Shown: positions 7,638-17,444, numbered from the stretch's first letter. The stretch is 64,000 bases of DNA from Lachnospiraceae bacterium (GCA_015057505.1 SVEG01000016.1:1-64000); one strand, 5' to 3'. The notes: generated by a model from the letters alone, not told the origin. A program made the numbers and translations.

Positions 7638-8618
7638 TCAACCAGCTCCATATAAATCATGATTCACTTCGGCATTATAGTAATGATTCATGGTATTTGG
7701 AGCATTGTACAAGGCTGTAATCAAATATGCCTTAATATTACTTACCTTTGTTGTATTACGTTCCATGCATCCAATCACATACTGTAAGTGAGAAGAATTA
7801 AGCTTAAGGAATTTACTCTTTACCAACGCATACGGATAATCCTCACCCGCAATACGGATGGTTTTTCTTGGAACACATACGACTTCACAAATCAACTGAT
7901 ACAACTCCTCATAGTACTCCCTATCACTCCATGTAGGACAGCTCATAAGCGCATCGTATTCTATATTTTCCCGAATCAGCTCCATATAAGCTTCCGCCTC
8001 ATCCATCGCATCTACTCTGCCCGATGGAATGATATGATTAGTATTATTCAAATTGGTATTATTAAAATCATTATTATTAGGGTCTAATTTCTTGACAGGT
8101 TCCAGTCCATTTTCCGGACAAGTACCGGTCTGTAAATTATCCTCGTCCTCATTATGTACCGGTCTATTTTCTGTACTGGTTGAAATTTTAGACTCGTCAA
8201 ATGTCTGTGGTACAGATTTCTTACTGGTCTGATTTTTAGACCGGTCTACCTGCTCCGGCTTCTTTTCTGACACAAAATTCTTAACATAAATAATATTCGC
8301 CTTGCCACTTTCCTGCACCATATCAATAAGCCCGATTTCATTCAATTCCTTTAATGCCCCAACTGCAGTCATCTTGCTGCAGTTGAGGTCTTCCATTATA
8401 CTCTTAATGGCATATTTGATATAAACTCTGTTCTCTTCATCAAACCAACCACTCCGGGCAGACAGAGCCATACGGTCAAGCATAAGTCCGTAGAGAAGCT
8501 TCGCATTATTTGTTATATCCTTAAAACGAGCATCTGTAATCAGAGCTTTCGGCAAGCGATAGAATGTAAACTGCTCCGCTTCCTGCCCATAATAAAATGC
8601 TAAATCTAATCTTTCCAC
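7638..8618 (-). CDS. repA: RepA_N-family replication initiator
   Basis: 326 residues from a GTG at 8618, two bases after the parB stop. The frame is open upstream to 8648, but the GTG start gives the usual RepA_N beginning (LAFYYGQEAEQFTFYRLPKA). The N-terminal 100 residues are the winged-helix initiator domain (NAKLLYGLMLDRMALS, then a helix-turn-helix near CSKMTAVGALKEL). A low-complexity, Asn-rich linker (about 130-200) follows, then a C-terminal domain ending near residue 320. RepA_N initiators drive theta replication of Gram-positive plasmids and of some integrative conjugative elements. The order parA-parB-repA is typical of these elements. Confidence 0.9.
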   Translation of the reverse strand: MERLDLAFYYGQEAEQFTFYRLPKALITDARFKDITNNAKLLYGLMLDRMALSARSGWFDEENRVYIKYAIKSIMEDLNCSKMTAVGALKELNEIGLIDMVQESGKANIIYVKNFVSEKKPEQVDRSKNQTSKKSVPQTFDESKISTSTENRPVHNEDEDNLQTGTCPENGLEPVKKLDPNNNDFNNTNLNNTNHIIPSGRVDAMDEAEAYMELIRENIEYDALMSCPTWSDREYYEELYQLICEVVCVPRKTIRIAGEDYPYALVKSKFLKLNSSHLQYVIGCMERNTTKVSNIKAYLITALYNAPNTMNHYYNAEVNHDLYGAG

Positions 8619-8620
8619 GG

Positions 8621-9517
8621 TTATACCTGACCTCCTTTCTTCTTCCAATCATCAAGAAGCTTAACAATAATCTCCTCAATATCACTGTTGCTCATGTTCG
8701 GCTCAAAATAAGAATCTAATCTTTTCTGATTAAACACAACCTTACGTACAGGCTGTTTGACATAGGTAAGCATATCCTTAATATACGCTTCATTCAAATA
8801 ACCCTTTTTATCTGCTTCTCTAATGCGAGAAGCCTGTTCAACGCTAATAACACATCCAAGTTCCATAAGCACCTTATACACCGTGCTCTGCGCTTCGGTA
8901 TCCAAATATGAAATTTCAAGTCCCTGCATAATACCAAGCTTCTTGCTATCAACAAGTTCAAGCAATTCATCATTCAGTCTTGCCAAGCAAATATATCTCT
9001 GAATGGTCTTTCTGCTTTCTCCGGACTCTTCACTCATTTTCTCTAAGCTGATACCACCTGCGGCTCCCTGATGCTTCATAGCTTCATATTTCATGCTATA
9101 TGCTTTCGCTTTTTCACTGATGGAAATATCCTCTCTCTGAATATTGGAATCCACCATAATAATTGTCGCTTCATCATCGGTATACTCACGTACCATAAAC
9201 GGCATCTCCGCTTTACCTGCAAGTTCCGATGCACGTCTTCTACGATGACCGGAAATAATCTCATAGCCGCCTCCATTTCTCGGTCTTGCAATCCCCGGCA
9301 CTAAAACACCATGAGCTTTTACGCTTTCTACTGTCTCTTCCATTTTTTCATCATCCAAGACTTTAAAAGGATGATTTTCAAATGTATGCAGTTCGCTCAG
9401 AGGGACATTAATAATCTGCCCCTCTGACTTTTGGTCATCGTGACCAATAGTTTCCGTTCCAAACATTTCATCGTAGGTCGATAACTTGATTTTATCTCCA
9501 AGATTTCTTTTAGCCAT
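8621..9517 (-). CDS. parB: ParB-family partition protein
   Basis: 298 residues with the ParB/Srx-type N-terminal domain: VPLSELHTFENHPFKV (about 38-53), GHRRRRASELAGK (the CTP-binding GxRR box, about 90-102) and NIQREDISISEKAKAY (about 125-140). A helix-turn-helix follows (SGESRKTIQRYICLARL). The start overlaps the end of parA by 8 bp with an AGGAGG in front. In the family it binds parS palindromes, spreads and works with ParA to segregate the replicon. A candidate parS lies inside this gene at 9432. Confidence 0.93.
   Translation of the reverse strand: MAKRNLGDKIKLSTYDEMFGTETIGHDDQKSEGQIINVPLSELHTFENHPFKVLDDEKMEETVESVKAHGVLVPGIARPRNGGGYEIISGHRRRRASELAGKAEMPFMVREYTDDEATIIMVDSNIQREDISISEKAKAYSMKYEAMKHQGAAGGISLEKMSEESGESRKTIQRYICLARLNDELLELVDSKKLGIMQGLEISYLDTEAQSTVYKVLMELGCVISVEQASRIREADKKGYLNEAYIKDMLTYVKQPVRKVVFNQKRLDSYFEPNMSNSDIEEIIVKLLDDWKKKGGQV
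9432..9446. promoter_or_regulatory. Candidate parS site, copy 2 (inside parB)
   Basis: TGGTCATCGTGACCA, identical to 6455-6469. It lies within codons about 24-29 of parB, where it encodes GHDDQ. parS sites inside or beside parB genes are common in Firmicutes. Confidence 0.5.
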
Positions 9518-10292
9518 TGTTTGCCACCTCCTTTGTCAGTGCTTCATATGCCACAGCAACTTTACCCTTGGCATCATGCTTATAGATGCTCATGCCCATT
9601 GCCGGAGTTTCTGCCGCTCTAACTGACATAGGAATTGCTGTCTCAAAAATATGGATGTTATTGCCATACGCATTGTATAATACATCCGTAATCTCACATG
9701 CATAATTGGTTCTGTAATCTACCATAGTCAACAAAATACCCATAATATGCAATTTAGGATTCATCTTTCGCTTTACCCTACTAATAGTCTTTAAAAGCTG
9801 TTCCAAGCCCTTAATCGGCAAATATGCAGCCTGTACCGGTACAATCACTTCATCTGCCGCCACAAGCGCATTCAATGTAAGCTGACCTAAGTTTGGAGAG
9901 CAGTCAATAAGGATATAATCATACTTGTCACCAATCAGTGCAATATAATCCTTTAATACCGTTTCACTGCTCATAATCCCAATAAGGGATGTTTCTACAC
10001 CGGATAATTCAATATTGGCTGGCATGAGGTCTACTCCCTCTTCGTGATGAAGAATACCTGCTTCTAAATCGAAATCCTCTTCGTTCAATACCCATTCCAT
10101 AATCTGCGCCAATGTGGTCTCTAATCTGTCCGGCTCCTGATATCCTAATGCTTCTGTCAATGAACCCTGCGGGTCATTATCAATTAACAATACTTTCTTG
10201 CCTAATCTTGCAAGTCCGATTCCTAAGTTTAATGTAGTGGTAGTCTTTGCTACTCCACCTTTCTGATTTGCACAAATAATTACTTTACTCAT
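9510..10292 (-). CDS. parA: ParA-family partition ATPase
   Basis: 260 residues with a deviant Walker A KGGVAKTTTTLNLG (about 11-24), Walker A' LLIDNDPQGS (about 35-44) and Walker B DYILIDCSPNLG (about 125-136). It has no extra N-terminal HTH, so it is a Soj-like or type Ib-like ParA. It forms the partition operon with parB (8-bp overlap) and repA downstream, and follows the small DUF3970-like gene by 20 bp. It segregates the replicative form of the element. Confidence 0.95.
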   Translation of the reverse strand: MSKVIICANQKGGVAKTTTTLNLGIGLARLGKKVLLIDNDPQGSLTEALGYQEPDRLETTLAQIMEWVLNEEDFDLEAGILHHEEGVDLMPANIELSGVETSLIGIMSSETVLKDYIALIGDKYDYILIDCSPNLGQLTLNALVAADEVIVPVQAAYLPIKGLEQLLKTISRVKRKMNPKLHIMGILLTMVDYRTNYACEITDVLYNAYGNNIHIFETAIPMSVRAAETPAMGMSIYKHDAKGKVAVAYEALTKEVANNG

Positions 10293-10312
10293 ATGGTCTA
10301 ATCTCCTTTTCT

Positions 10313-10555
10313 CTATTCGTTTACTTCTGTTGCTTTTTCAATTTCCAAATACTTGCGGAAATAATTGTTTGTACCCTTATTCCGATAAAATTCAGAGGAT
10401 TCTGTAATCTGCACATTGGGCAACTGTGCCAGTTGCTCTTCTAACCATTCCATATCCTCTTTTGTTCCCTGCAATCTCATTTTTACCATGTCGCCACCTC
10501 CAAGACCTTCCGGATAGATGACCATATGAGCTGCACTTAACGCTGTGTTTCTCAT
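10313..10555 (-). CDS. DUF3970-like small protein upstream of parA
   Basis: 80 residues, start MRNTALSAAH, with AAAGGAGG 8 nt upstream. An upstream ATG in the same frame at 10678 lies inside a terminator hairpin and lacks a ribosome site. The core MVKMRLQGTKEDMEWLEEQL, followed by ITESSEFYRNKGT and YFRKYLEI, resembles the DUF3970 family, which is short and often found on conjugative elements. I give this name from memory of the motif. It is the first gene of the leftward partition/replication operon, and its leader contains the TTCGTAT repeats. Confidence 0.7.
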   Translation of the reverse strand: MRNTALSAAHMVIYPEGLGGGDMVKMRLQGTKEDMEWLEEQLAQLPNVQITESSEFYRNKGTNNYFRKYLEIEKATEVNE

Positions 10556-10603
10556 TCGGGCTGCCTCCTTTCTCATGTACTTCATACCGTTCCATATCGC
10601 ATT

Positions 10604-10663
10604 TTCGTATCCCAATTCGTATACACTTCGTCCATATTCGTATACGCTACAGGAATATACGAA
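10604..10663. repeat. Cluster of TTCGTAT repeats (iterons or operator)
   Basis: TTCGTAT occurs at 10604-10610, TTCGTATAC at 10616-10624 and 10637-10646 (the last continues as ACG), and an inverted copy ATATACGAA at 10655-10663. The two inner copies are 21 bp apart, two helical turns. The cluster is 50 bp upstream of the first gene of the partition operon. It could be the ParA/ParB operator, a second partition site, or Rep iterons. Confidence 0.6.
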
Positions 10664-10703
10664 AAAAGGACCTTCCAATAGATTTCTCTAAAGGAAAGTC
10701 CTT
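10661..10703 (-). terminator. Terminator downstream of lysS, ahead of the element genes
   Basis: AAGGACCTTCC (10666-10676) pairs with GGAAAGTCCTT (10693-10703). On the minus strand the stem is followed by TTTTTT. It would stop transcription coming from lysS before it enters the partition operon. A promoter for that operon must then lie between here and 10555; I see no convincing one. Confidence 0.65.
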
Positions 10704-10848
10704 AATCTCAAAGTAATTTCGTTATTAAAAATTGAAACATATTCGTTAGTTGAGCTTATATTTCTTTATCTCAACTTTCAAATTTGGTACAGTAATTGGT
10801 ACACCTACAGAGTTTTTTGTGCCCGCAAACCCGCATAAATACTGGATT
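10704..10848. other. Gene-free junction between the element and lysS
   Basis: 145 bp without a gene. It holds a small inverted repeat GTTGAG/CTCAAC (10749-10754 and 10770-10775) and two copies of TTGGTACA about 12 bp apart (10784-10791 and 10796-10803). A short GC-rich stretch follows (GCCCGCAAACCCGC) just before the lysS stop. Gene content changes here from plasmid-like to chromosomal, so the attachment site is probably in or next to this stretch. No integrase is seen. Confidence 0.45.
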
Positions 10849-12351
10849 TTACTTGTCCAATGACTTCATTGTCGGGAAGAGCAAAACATCCCTTATCGCA
10901 GGCTGGTTTGTGAGCAACATAACAAGTCTGTCGATACCATAACCGATACCACCTGTCGGAGGCATACCAATCTCAAGTGCGTTCATGAAGTCCTCATCTG
11001 TCGTGTTGGCTTCTTCGTCACCTGCTGCAAGTGCAGCTTCCTGTGCCTTAAAACGTTCTCTCTGGTCAATCGGGTCGTTAAGCTCTGAGTATGCGTTACA
11101 CATCTCACGGCCTGTGATGAAAAGTTCAAAACGCTCTACATAATCAGGCTTGTCGGGCTTTCTCTTAGTAAGCGGAGAAATCTCAACCGGATGATCCATT
11201 ACGAATGTAGGCTGTACAAGATGCTCCTCAACAAACTCCTCGAAGAAAAGGTTAAGGATGTCGCCTTTTTCATGTCTAGCCTCGTAGTGTACGCCCTTTT
11301 CGTCCGCAATTTTCTTAGCTTCCACTGTATCTTTTATTGCATCAAAATCAACGCCTGCATATTCTTTAACGGCGTCAATCATTGTAATTCTCTTAAACGG
11401 TGTACCAAGGTCAATCATAACATCACCGTAAGGTACAACTGTTGTTCCGCATACTTCCTGTGCAACGTGACGGAACATATCCTCTGTAAGATCCATCATT
11501 CCGTTGTAGTCTGTGTATGCCTGATAAAGCTCCATAAGTGTAAACTCAGGGTTATGTCTTGTATCAAGACCTTCGTTACGGAAAACACGACCAATCTCGT
11601 ATACACGCTCAAGACCGCCTACGATAAGTCTCTTAAGATATAACTCAAGAGAAATACGAAGCTTAACATCCTCGTCAAGTGCGTTGTAGTGTGTCTCGAA
11701 AGGTCTAGCTGCCGCACCACCCGCATTAGATACGAGCATAGGTGTCTCAACCTCCAAAAAGCCCTTAGCATCAAGGTATCTTCTGATTGAGCTGATAATC
11801 TTAGAACGCTTGATAAATGTATCCTTAACATCCTGATTCATGATAAGGTCTGTGTATCTCTGGCGGTAACGGATATCTGTGTTGGTAAGACCGTGGAACT
11901 TCTCAGGAAGCACCTGAAGGCTCTTGGACAGAAGAGTAACCTCCTGTGCATGAATAGAAATCTCACCTGTCTTGGTTAGGAAAACTTCACCCTTAATTCC
12001 GACGATATCACCGATATCCATCTTCTTAAAATCTGCGTAATCTTCTTCTCCGATGCTGTCTCTTGCCACATAAGACTGCATCGTTCCCTGTATATCCTGA
12101 ACATGGCAAAAAGATGCCTTACCCATAACGCGCTTAGACATCATACGACCTGCTATTGTTACGGTTTTGCCTTCCAATTCCTCGAATTTATCTTTAATCT
12201 CCATGCTGTGATGTGTTACATCATATTTGGTAATGACAAAAGGATCCTTGCCTCTGTCCTGAAGATCTTTAAATTTCTCACGGCGCACCTTTAACAACTG
12301 GTTAATATCTTTTTCAACATTATTGTTTGCTGCGTTATTCTGCTCTGCCAT
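10849..12351 (-). CDS. lysS: Lysyl-tRNA synthetase, class II
   Basis: 500 residues, full length. The N-terminal OB-fold anticodon-binding domain (about 20-150, [16 protein letters not shown]) is followed by the class II catalytic core. Motif 2 is visible in [21 protein letters not shown] (about 255-275) and motif 3 in [16 protein letters not shown] (about 470-485). It charges tRNA-Lys in the cytoplasm. It lies 80 bp downstream of greA, a common gene order in Firmicutes, and is probably read from the promoter at 12978. Its 3' end is the last chromosomal gene before the mobile element. Confidence 0.97.
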   Translation of the reverse strand: MAEQNNAANNNVEKDINQLLKVRREKFKDLQDRGKDPFVITKYDVTHHSMEIKDKFEELEGKTVTIAGRMMSKRVMGKASFCHVQDIQGTMQSYVARDSIGEEDYADFKKMDIGDIVGIKGEVFLTKTGEISIHAQEVTLLSKSLQVLPEKFHGLTNTDIRYRQRYTDLIMNQDVKDTFIKRSKIISSIRRYLDAKGFLEVETPMLVSNAGGAAARPFETHYNALDEDVKLRISLELYLKRLIVGGLERVYEIGRVFRNEGLDTRHNPEFTLMELYQAYTDYNGMMDLTEDMFRHVAQEVCGTTVVPYGDVMIDLGTPFKRITMIDAVKEYAGVDFDAIKDTVEAKKIADEKGVHYEARHEKGDILNLFFEEFVEEHLVQPTFVMDHPVEISPLTKRKPDKPDYVERFELFITGREMCNAYSELNDPIDQRERFKAQEAALAAGDEEANTTDEDFMNALEIGMPPTGGIGYGIDRLVMLLTNQPAIRDVLLFPTMKSLDK

Positions 12352-12431
12352 CTTTTTCGCTCCTTTTTATCTATTTATTTGTGAAACCGGTTGCTCCGCT
12401 TCTTTAAATCTCCCGCACTCGTTGTTTCACA

Positions 12432-12914
12432 CTAATTCACTCTCTGAATTGCAAGAACCTTATACTGCATGCTGCCTGCCTGTGCATCAACAGTAACGGT
12501 ATCGCCTACTTTGCTTCCGAGAAGTGCCATACCTACAGGTGATTCGTTTGAAATCTTGCCTGCAAGGCTGTTAGCCTCTGTAGAACCTACAATCTTAAAC
12601 TCTAACTCTTCATCAAATTCACAATCAAATACTTTTACTTTACAACCTATACTTACTTTATCGATATCAATCTCGTCTTCATCAATAACTTCTGCATTCT
12701 TAAGGATTTTCTCAAGTTCTTCTATTCTTGCCTCAATATCTCTCTGCTCATCTTTTGCCGCATCATATTCTGCGTTCTCTGACAAGTCACCCTGCTCTCT
12801 CGCTTCTCTTATCTTCTGAGCAACCTCATTTCTTTTATTAACTTTAAGATCCTGGAGTTCATCCTCTAATTTTTTAAGTCCCGCATACGTTAATATATTT
12901 TTCTTTTCAGCCAT
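12432..12914 (-). CDS. greA: Transcription elongation factor GreA
   Basis: 160 residues, the standard GreA length. An N-terminal antiparallel coiled coil (about 1-75) carries the acidic tip [17 protein letters not shown] (about 43-59), which enters the RNA polymerase secondary channel and stimulates transcript cleavage in backtracked complexes. The C-terminal FKBP-like globular domain covers about 80-160 ([16 protein letters not shown]). A near-perfect promoter lies 64-92 bp upstream. lysS follows in the same direction. Confidence 0.97.
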   Translation of the reverse strand: MAEKKNILTYAGLKKLEDELQDLKVNKRNEVAQKIREAREQGDLSENAEYDAAKDEQRDIEARIEELEKILKNAEVIDEDEIDIDKVSIGCKVKVFDCEFDEELEFKIVGSTEANSLAGKISNESPVGMALLGSKVGDTVTVDAQAGSMQYKVLAIQRVN

Positions 12915-12977
12915 TACTACTTACACCCTTCCTTTATATTTCGTTATATAAGAAAACACTTTCTCAACATTCCAATC

Positions 12978-13006
12978 ATTATATACAAAAATGTTTTCTT
13001 TGTCAA
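12978..13006 (-). promoter_or_regulatory. Sigma-A promoter of greA-lysS
   Basis: Minus strand TTGACA (13001-13006), a 17-bp spacer and TATAAT (12978-12983): both boxes match consensus. It lies just beyond the end of dusB, so greA-lysS is its own unit. Confidence 0.88.
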
Positions 13007-13033
13007 GAAATGCTTATATTTCCGCCTGATTTT

Positions 13034-14017
13034 CTATGAACAGTCATTTGCCAAAGAATCTGCATACTCTAAAAACATCTCCTCAAGCTGTGCATATGTC
13101 TCTATCTGATTCACATTGTTACGGAGTTTTGCCGAATACGGAAGCCCCTCCGTGTACCATCCGACATGTTTACGCATCTCGCGAATGCCAAGATACTCGC
13201 CCTTATATCTTACCTGAAGTCTTGCATGACGGAGTATCATGTCAAAAACCTCTGCATATGTCTGCTTTGGCAAGCTCTTACCTGTTTCAAAATAAGTCTT
13301 TATTCTCTTAAAAAGCCATGGATTGCCTTGTGCCGCGCGTCCTATCATAAGTCCGTCACATCCAGTCTCTTCTAGCATCCTTACAGCATCCTGCTCACTT
13401 CTTATGTCTCCGTTACCTATAACCGGAATACTGATGCTTTCCTTAACCTGTCTTATTATATCCCAGTCAGCTTGACCGCTGTAATACTGTTCACGTGTTC
13501 TTCCGTGCACCGCAATCGCCGCTGCGCCCGCCGCCTCAAGAGCTTTCGCGAACTCCGGGGCATTGGCATCCGTTGCCTTAAAACCTTTGCGTATTTTGAC
13601 AGTGACAGGCTTTTTTGAAACCTTCACCATAGCACTTATAATATCCGCAGCGAGCCTCGTATTATTCATGAGTGCCGAACCTTCTTTGTTATTAACAACC
13701 TTCGGTACAGGACAACCCATATTTACATCAAAGAATGCAAACGGCATGTCATTAAGCTTCTCCACTGCCTCTGCCATAATCTCAGGCTCAGAACCAAAAA
13801 GCTGAAGTGCCATCGGTGCTTCCTGCGGCTCCATCCGAAGCAACTCGTTCGTATTGGCGTTATTATAGTGAAGAGCCTTTGCGCTGACCATCTCACTGTA
13901 TAAAATGCCGCACCCCTGCTCCTTGCATAACAAGCGAAATGGCAGGTCTGTTACCCCTGCCATCGGTGCCAATATTAAATTATTGTCTATAATGAGATTC
14001 CCAATTATTATTTGCAC
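13034..14017 (-). CDS. dusB: tRNA-dihydrouridine synthase (DusB type)
   Basis: 327 residues. FMN-binding TIM barrel with [12 protein letters not shown] (about 17-28), the catalytic cysteine in [21 protein letters not shown] (about 98-118), [20 protein letters not shown] and [11 protein letters not shown]. It reduces uridine to dihydrouridine in the tRNA D-loop with NADPH and FMN. The start overlaps coaX by 10 bp; the coaX-dusB order is common in Clostridia. Confidence 0.95.
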   Translation of the reverse strand: MQIIIGNLIIDNNLILAPMAGVTDLPFRLLCKEQGCGILYSEMVSAKALHYNNANTNELLRMEPQEAPMALQLFGSEPEIMAEAVEKLNDMPFAFFDVNMGCPVPKVVNNKEGSALMNNTRLAADIISAMVKVSKKPVTVKIRKGFKATDANAPEFAKALEAAGAAAIAVHGRTREQYYSGQADWDIIRQVKESISIPVIGNGDIRSEQDAVRMLEETGCDGLMIGRAAQGNPWLFKRIKTYFETGKSLPKQTYAEVFDMILRHARLQVRYKGEYLGIREMRKHVGWYTEGLPYSAKLRNNVNQIETYAQLEEMFLEYADSLANDCS

Positions 14018-14796
14018 TTTTCTTTACCTTTACACTTGTTATATATAAGTCTGAGACCGTTAAGAGTAAGATTCGGATCATAAATATCAATCTTACTGCT
14101 TTCATCCGCAATAATCTTACCGAGACCGCCCGTTGCAACCGTCTTAACATTCTTAAGACCGCTCTCTTCTTTTATCTTGTCGATAATATATTCTGTCTGG
14201 CCGATATAACCGTAAACAAGACCTGCCTGCATACTTGTAATCGTATCCTTCGCAAGGATAGTATCAGGCTTTTTAATAGCAATCTCGGGAAGCTTCGCAG
14301 CGTCCTCCCAAAGAGCTTTCGCGCTGATTCTGATTCCGGGACTTGTAATACCTGCTGCAAAAGTTCCGTCTTCAAGAATCAAATCATATGTTGTGGCCGT
14401 TCCAAAGTCCATAACTATAATGGGGCCACCGTACACTTCGTACGCACCCACAGCATCAACAATTCTGTCCGCACCGATTTCTGCCGGATTACTTACGCGA
14501 TCAAGTTTGATTCCTGTCTTAATTCCTGCTTTTACTTCTATAGGAGTGATGTGAAGATAACTCTCAATAGCATGACAAAAAGAATGCATAATTGCAGGAA
14601 CAACCGAAGAAATAATAACATCCGTTACGTCCGTTATCTTAAGTCCTCTCTGTTCAATCAAATTACAAATCATCATACCGAATTCATCACTGGTTCTGGG
14701 AATCTTGGTCGTTATTCTGAAACGTCCCGTCATCTCTTCCCCATCATAAATTCCGCATGTTATATTGGTATTACCCACATCAACTACTAAAAGCAT
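14008..14796 (-). CDS. coaX: Type III pantothenate kinase
   Basis: 262 residues. N-terminal ATP phosphate loop [18 protein letters not shown] (2-19), [13 protein letters not shown] (about 106-118), [11 protein letters not shown] (about 128-138, the second phosphate-binding strand) and [14 protein letters not shown]. CoaX catalyses the first step of coenzyme A synthesis, ATP-dependent phosphorylation of pantothenate. It does not show the feedback inhibition of the type I enzyme. It overlaps dusB by 10 bp and follows a small Lachnospiraceae-type gene by 2 bp. Confidence 0.96.
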   Translation of the reverse strand: MLLVVDVGNTNITCGIYDGEEMTGRFRITTKIPRTSDEFGMMICNLIEQRGLKITDVTDVIISSVVPAIMHSFCHAIESYLHITPIEVKAGIKTGIKLDRVSNPAEIGADRIVDAVGAYEVYGGPIIVMDFGTATTYDLILEDGTFAAGITSPGIRISAKALWEDAAKLPEIAIKKPDTILAKDTITSMQAGLVYGYIGQTEYIIDKIKEESGLKNVKTVATGGLGKIIADESSKIDIYDPNLTLNGLRLIYNKCKGKEKCK

Positions 14797-14798
14797 CC

Positions 14799-15161
14799 TT
14801 ATTCACTCCTCTTTAACTCATTAATCCACTCAGGATCTTTTAAAATCATTACTTTATAAAACAACTGCACACTCTCAAGAAGCTCTCTGTACTTAATCTG
14901 CATATCCTTTATCTTAAGACCACAGCCGATTTCATCAAAAAGATAATCTTCATCTGCAGCATCAACATTGAACTTAAGTTCTCCTTCACTGTCAAACAAA
15001 AGAGTCAGCACACCGCCGATATCCTCTGTAAACAAAACGCACATAATCTTGAGTTCATTTTTTATCTGCTCCGGAAGCTTATCAAACTCCGGGTTAAGAT
15101 AATATTTCTGGCTATAGGAATTGGCTCCGCACAATACCTTATTCTCTTCTGAATTTCCCAT
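14799..15161 (-). CDS. DUF6145-like protein, function unknown
   Basis: 120 residues, start at [10 protein letters not shown] (AAGGAG 7 nt upstream; an in-frame ATG at 15194 lacks a site). The pattern [19 protein letters not shown], then [24 protein letters not shown], and [14 protein letters not shown] is what I remember of the DUF6145 family, seen mainly in Lachnospiraceae. It appears soluble, with no membrane segment. It lies between a small membrane protein gene and coaX with tight spacing. No biochemical role is known to me. Confidence 0.7.
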   Translation of the reverse strand: MGNSEENKVLCGANSYSQKYYLNPEFDKLPEQIKNELKIMCVLFTEDIGGVLTLLFDSEGELKFNVDAADEDYLFDEIGCGLKIKDMQIKYRELLESVQLFYKVMILKDPEWINELKRSE

Positions 15162-15178
15162 TACAATACTCCTTCCGG

Positions 15179-15484
15179 CTAAATGGGCTTCCAAAGCACC
15201 CTATAACTGATTACCGCAAATGCAACAATAATTGCCGCCGCCAGCATAAAAAATACTCCTGACATACGTTTGCAATAATAAAACTTCTTCAAGCCTTCAA
15301 TAAGATTGACCATTGCCGCGCCCAAAAACATAAGCGGAAGCCACTTAAGTCTCTCCTCTACAAACAGAAAAATATATATTGCAGAAACAATTGTCGCAAT
15401 GCCGATTATCATCGACAAACAATCCACAACCGTTTTCCAACGGATTTTATCAATAAATCTTTCTTTCTTTTTTCCAATATACAT
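15179..15484 (-). CDS. Small membrane protein downstream of argF
   Basis: 101 residues, start at MYIGKKKERF, one base after the argF stop. The ribosome site is weak, so translation is probably coupled. A basic N-terminus (residues 1-16) precedes three hydrophobic segments (about 19-38, 45-61 and 75-95). I recognise no family with confidence. The position in the argF-coaX-dusB run suggests co-transcription only, not a shared role. Confidence 0.7.
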   Translation of the reverse strand: MYIGKKKERFIDKIRWKTVVDCLSMIIGIATIVSAIYIFLFVEERLKWLPLMFLGAAMVNLIEGLKKFYYCKRMSGVFFMLAAAIIVAFAVISYRVLWKPI

Positions 15485-15485
15485 G

Positions 15486-16478
15486 TTAATCACCCAATGT
15501 AGCTGCCATAACTGCCTTGATTGTATGCATTCTGTTCTCGGCCTCGTCAAATACCACTGACTGTGCAGACTCAAAAACCTCATCCGTTACTTCAAGGTCT
15601 TCAAAGCCATATTTCTCGCCCATTGTCTTGCCTATCTTAGTCTTTAAATCATGATATGCCGGAAGACAGTGCATGAAAATAGCCTTCTCGCCCGCATTCT
15701 TCATAACATCTGCGGTAACCTTGTAAGGTGTAAGGGAACGTATACGCTCCTCCCATACTTCTGCCGGTTCACCCATAGAAACCCAAACATCTGTATAGAT
15801 GACGTCCACATTCTTGGTCCCCTCGTTAACGTCCTCTGTAAGGCGAATAGTTGCTCCTGTCTGCTTAGCAATTTCTTCACATTCCGCAACAAGAGCCGCA
15901 TTAGGGAAATATTCCTTCGGTGCACATGCCGTAAAATGCATACCAAGCTTAGCGCATACAATCATAAGTGAATTGCCCATGTTAAAACGGGCATCTCCCA
16001 TGTATGTAAGCTTCTTACCCTTAAGCTCCCCAAGATGCTCACGGATAGTAAGCATATCGGCAAGCATCTGGGTAGGATGATATTCGTCCGTAAGTCCGTT
16101 CCATACCGGAACGTCCGCGTGCTTCGCAAGCTCCTCAACAATCTCCTGTCCGAAGCCTCTGTACTCTATACCGTCAAACATACGGCCAAGTACTCTTGCT
16201 GTATCCTCGATACTCTCCTTGTTACCAATCTGCGAACATGACGGGTCAAGATATGTCGAGTTCATTCCGAGGTCAGCTGCGGCAACCTCGAATGCACATC
16301 TTGTTCTCGTACTTGTCTTTTCAAAAATAAGCACGATATTCTTACCTGTAAGAGGCGTATATCTTATACCATTCTTCTTCTTATCCTTCAAATCAGCCGC
16401 AAGGTCAAGTAAATACTCAATCTCTTCGGTTGTATAATCCTTAAGCGTAAGGAAGTCTCTTCCCTTTAAATTCACCAT
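15486..16478 (-). CDS. argF: Ornithine carbamoyltransferase
   Basis: 330 residues. Carbamoyl-phosphate binding motif STRTR (about 55-59), HPTQ (about 133-136), the ornithine-side loop DVWVSMGEP and the catalytic HCLPA (about 270-274). The enzyme makes citrulline from ornithine and carbamoyl phosphate. No other arg or arc genes are in the window, so the biosynthetic (argF) versus catabolic (arcB) choice rests on context alone; I favour biosynthesis. It follows the SPFH gene by 18 bp. Confidence 0.95.
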   Translation of the reverse strand: MVNLKGRDFLTLKDYTTEEIEYLLDLAADLKDKKKNGIRYTPLTGKNIVLIFEKTSTRTRCAFEVAAADLGMNSTYLDPSCSQIGNKESIEDTARVLGRMFDGIEYRGFGQEIVEELAKHADVPVWNGLTDEYHPTQMLADMLTIREHLGELKGKKLTYMGDARFNMGNSLMIVCAKLGMHFTACAPKEYFPNAALVAECEEIAKQTGATIRLTEDVNEGTKNVDVIYTDVWVSMGEPAEVWEERIRSLTPYKVTADVMKNAGEKAIFMHCLPAYHDLKTKIGKTMGEKYGFEDLEVTDEVFESAQSVVFDEAENRMHTIKAVMAATLGD

Positions 16479-16496
16479 AATTCCTCCAAAATATCT

Positions 16497-17444
16497 TTAG
16501 TTCTCTTTAGCAACCTCTGCCACTGACTTAACCATACCTGCAAGTCCCTGAATCTCTGACGGAATAATAATCTTAGTTGCCTTTCCGTCTGCAGCCTTTG
16601 CAAATGCTTCAAGACTCTTAAGCTGGATTACGGCATCATCTGCGCCTGCTTCTTTAATAAAACGGATACCGTCTGCGTTAGCCTTCTGCACCGCAAGAAT
16701 TGCCTCTGCCTGACCCTCTGCTTCACGAATCATAGCTTCCTTGTTAGCCTCTGCACGAAGAATTGCCGCTTCCTTATCAGCCTCAGCATCGAGGATAGCT
16801 GATGCCTTCTTACCTTCTGCAACAAGAATTGTAGATGTCTTCTCACCTTCCGCACGAAGGATTGCTTCACGACGTTCACGCTCTGCCTTCATCTGCTTCT
16901 CCATCGCATCCTGGATAGCAGCCGGAGGGATGATATTCTTAAGTTCAACTCGGTTAACCTTAATTCCCCAAGGATCTGTTGCAACATCAAGTGATGTGCG
17001 CATCTTTGTATTGATAATCTCTCTGGATGTAAGTGTCTGGTCAAGTTCCAAATCACCGATAATATTACGAAGTGTAGTAGCCGTAAGGTTCTCAATAGCC
17101 ATAATCGGATTCTCTACACCGTATACATAAAGCTTCGGATCCGTAATCTGGTAAAATACTACTGTATCTATTCTCATTGTAACGTTATCCTTAGTGATAA
17201 CCGGCTGGGGTGCAAAGTCTACTACCTGCTCTTTAAGAAGCACACGCTTTGCAACTCTGTCGATAATCGGAAGTTTAAGATGGATACCTACTGACCATGT
17301 TCCCTGATAGCCTCCCAAACGCTCAACAACGAATGCCTGTGCCTGCGGTACAATCTTAATGCATGACGCAATTAAAATCAAAATAAGTACCAAAAGTATC
17401 AAAAGTGCTGTTAATCCTGACTCCATTCCTGATAAAGTAATCAT
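16497..17444 (-). CDS. SPFH/stomatin-family membrane protein (QmcA-like)
   Basis: 315 residues. One N-terminal membrane segment (about residues 10-30), then the SPFH domain with PQAQAFVVERLGGYQGTW and REIINTKMR. A long charged coiled coil rich in AEG/AEA repeats follows (about 195-260), then a hydrophobic C-terminal patch. Stomatin-like proteins build membrane-bound oligomeric scaffolds that organise proteases and other membrane proteins. The start overlaps the NfeD-like gene by 4 bp, the standard pairing for this family. Confidence 0.93.
   Translation of the reverse strand: MITLSGMESGLTALLILLVLILILIASCIKIVPQAQAFVVERLGGYQGTWSVGIHLKLPIIDRVAKRVLLKEQVVDFAPQPVITKDNVTMRIDTVVFYQITDPKLYVYGVENPIMAIENLTATTLRNIIGDLELDQTLTSREIINTKMRTSLDVATDPWGIKVNRVELKNIIPPAAIQDAMEKQMKAERERREAILRAEGEKTSTILVAEGKKASAILDAEADKEAAILRAEANKEAMIREAEGQAEAILAVQKANADGIRFIKEAGADDAVIQLKSLEAFAKAADGKATKIIIPSEIQGLAGMVKSVAEVAKEN

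Noticed and set aside
10781..10855. Plus-strand frame reading KFGTVIGTPTEFFVPANPHK as a leftover integrase C-terminus
   Set aside because: It resembles integrase tails in composition, but no upstream integrase frame is open and the stretch is under 35 codons. I keep only the junction claim.
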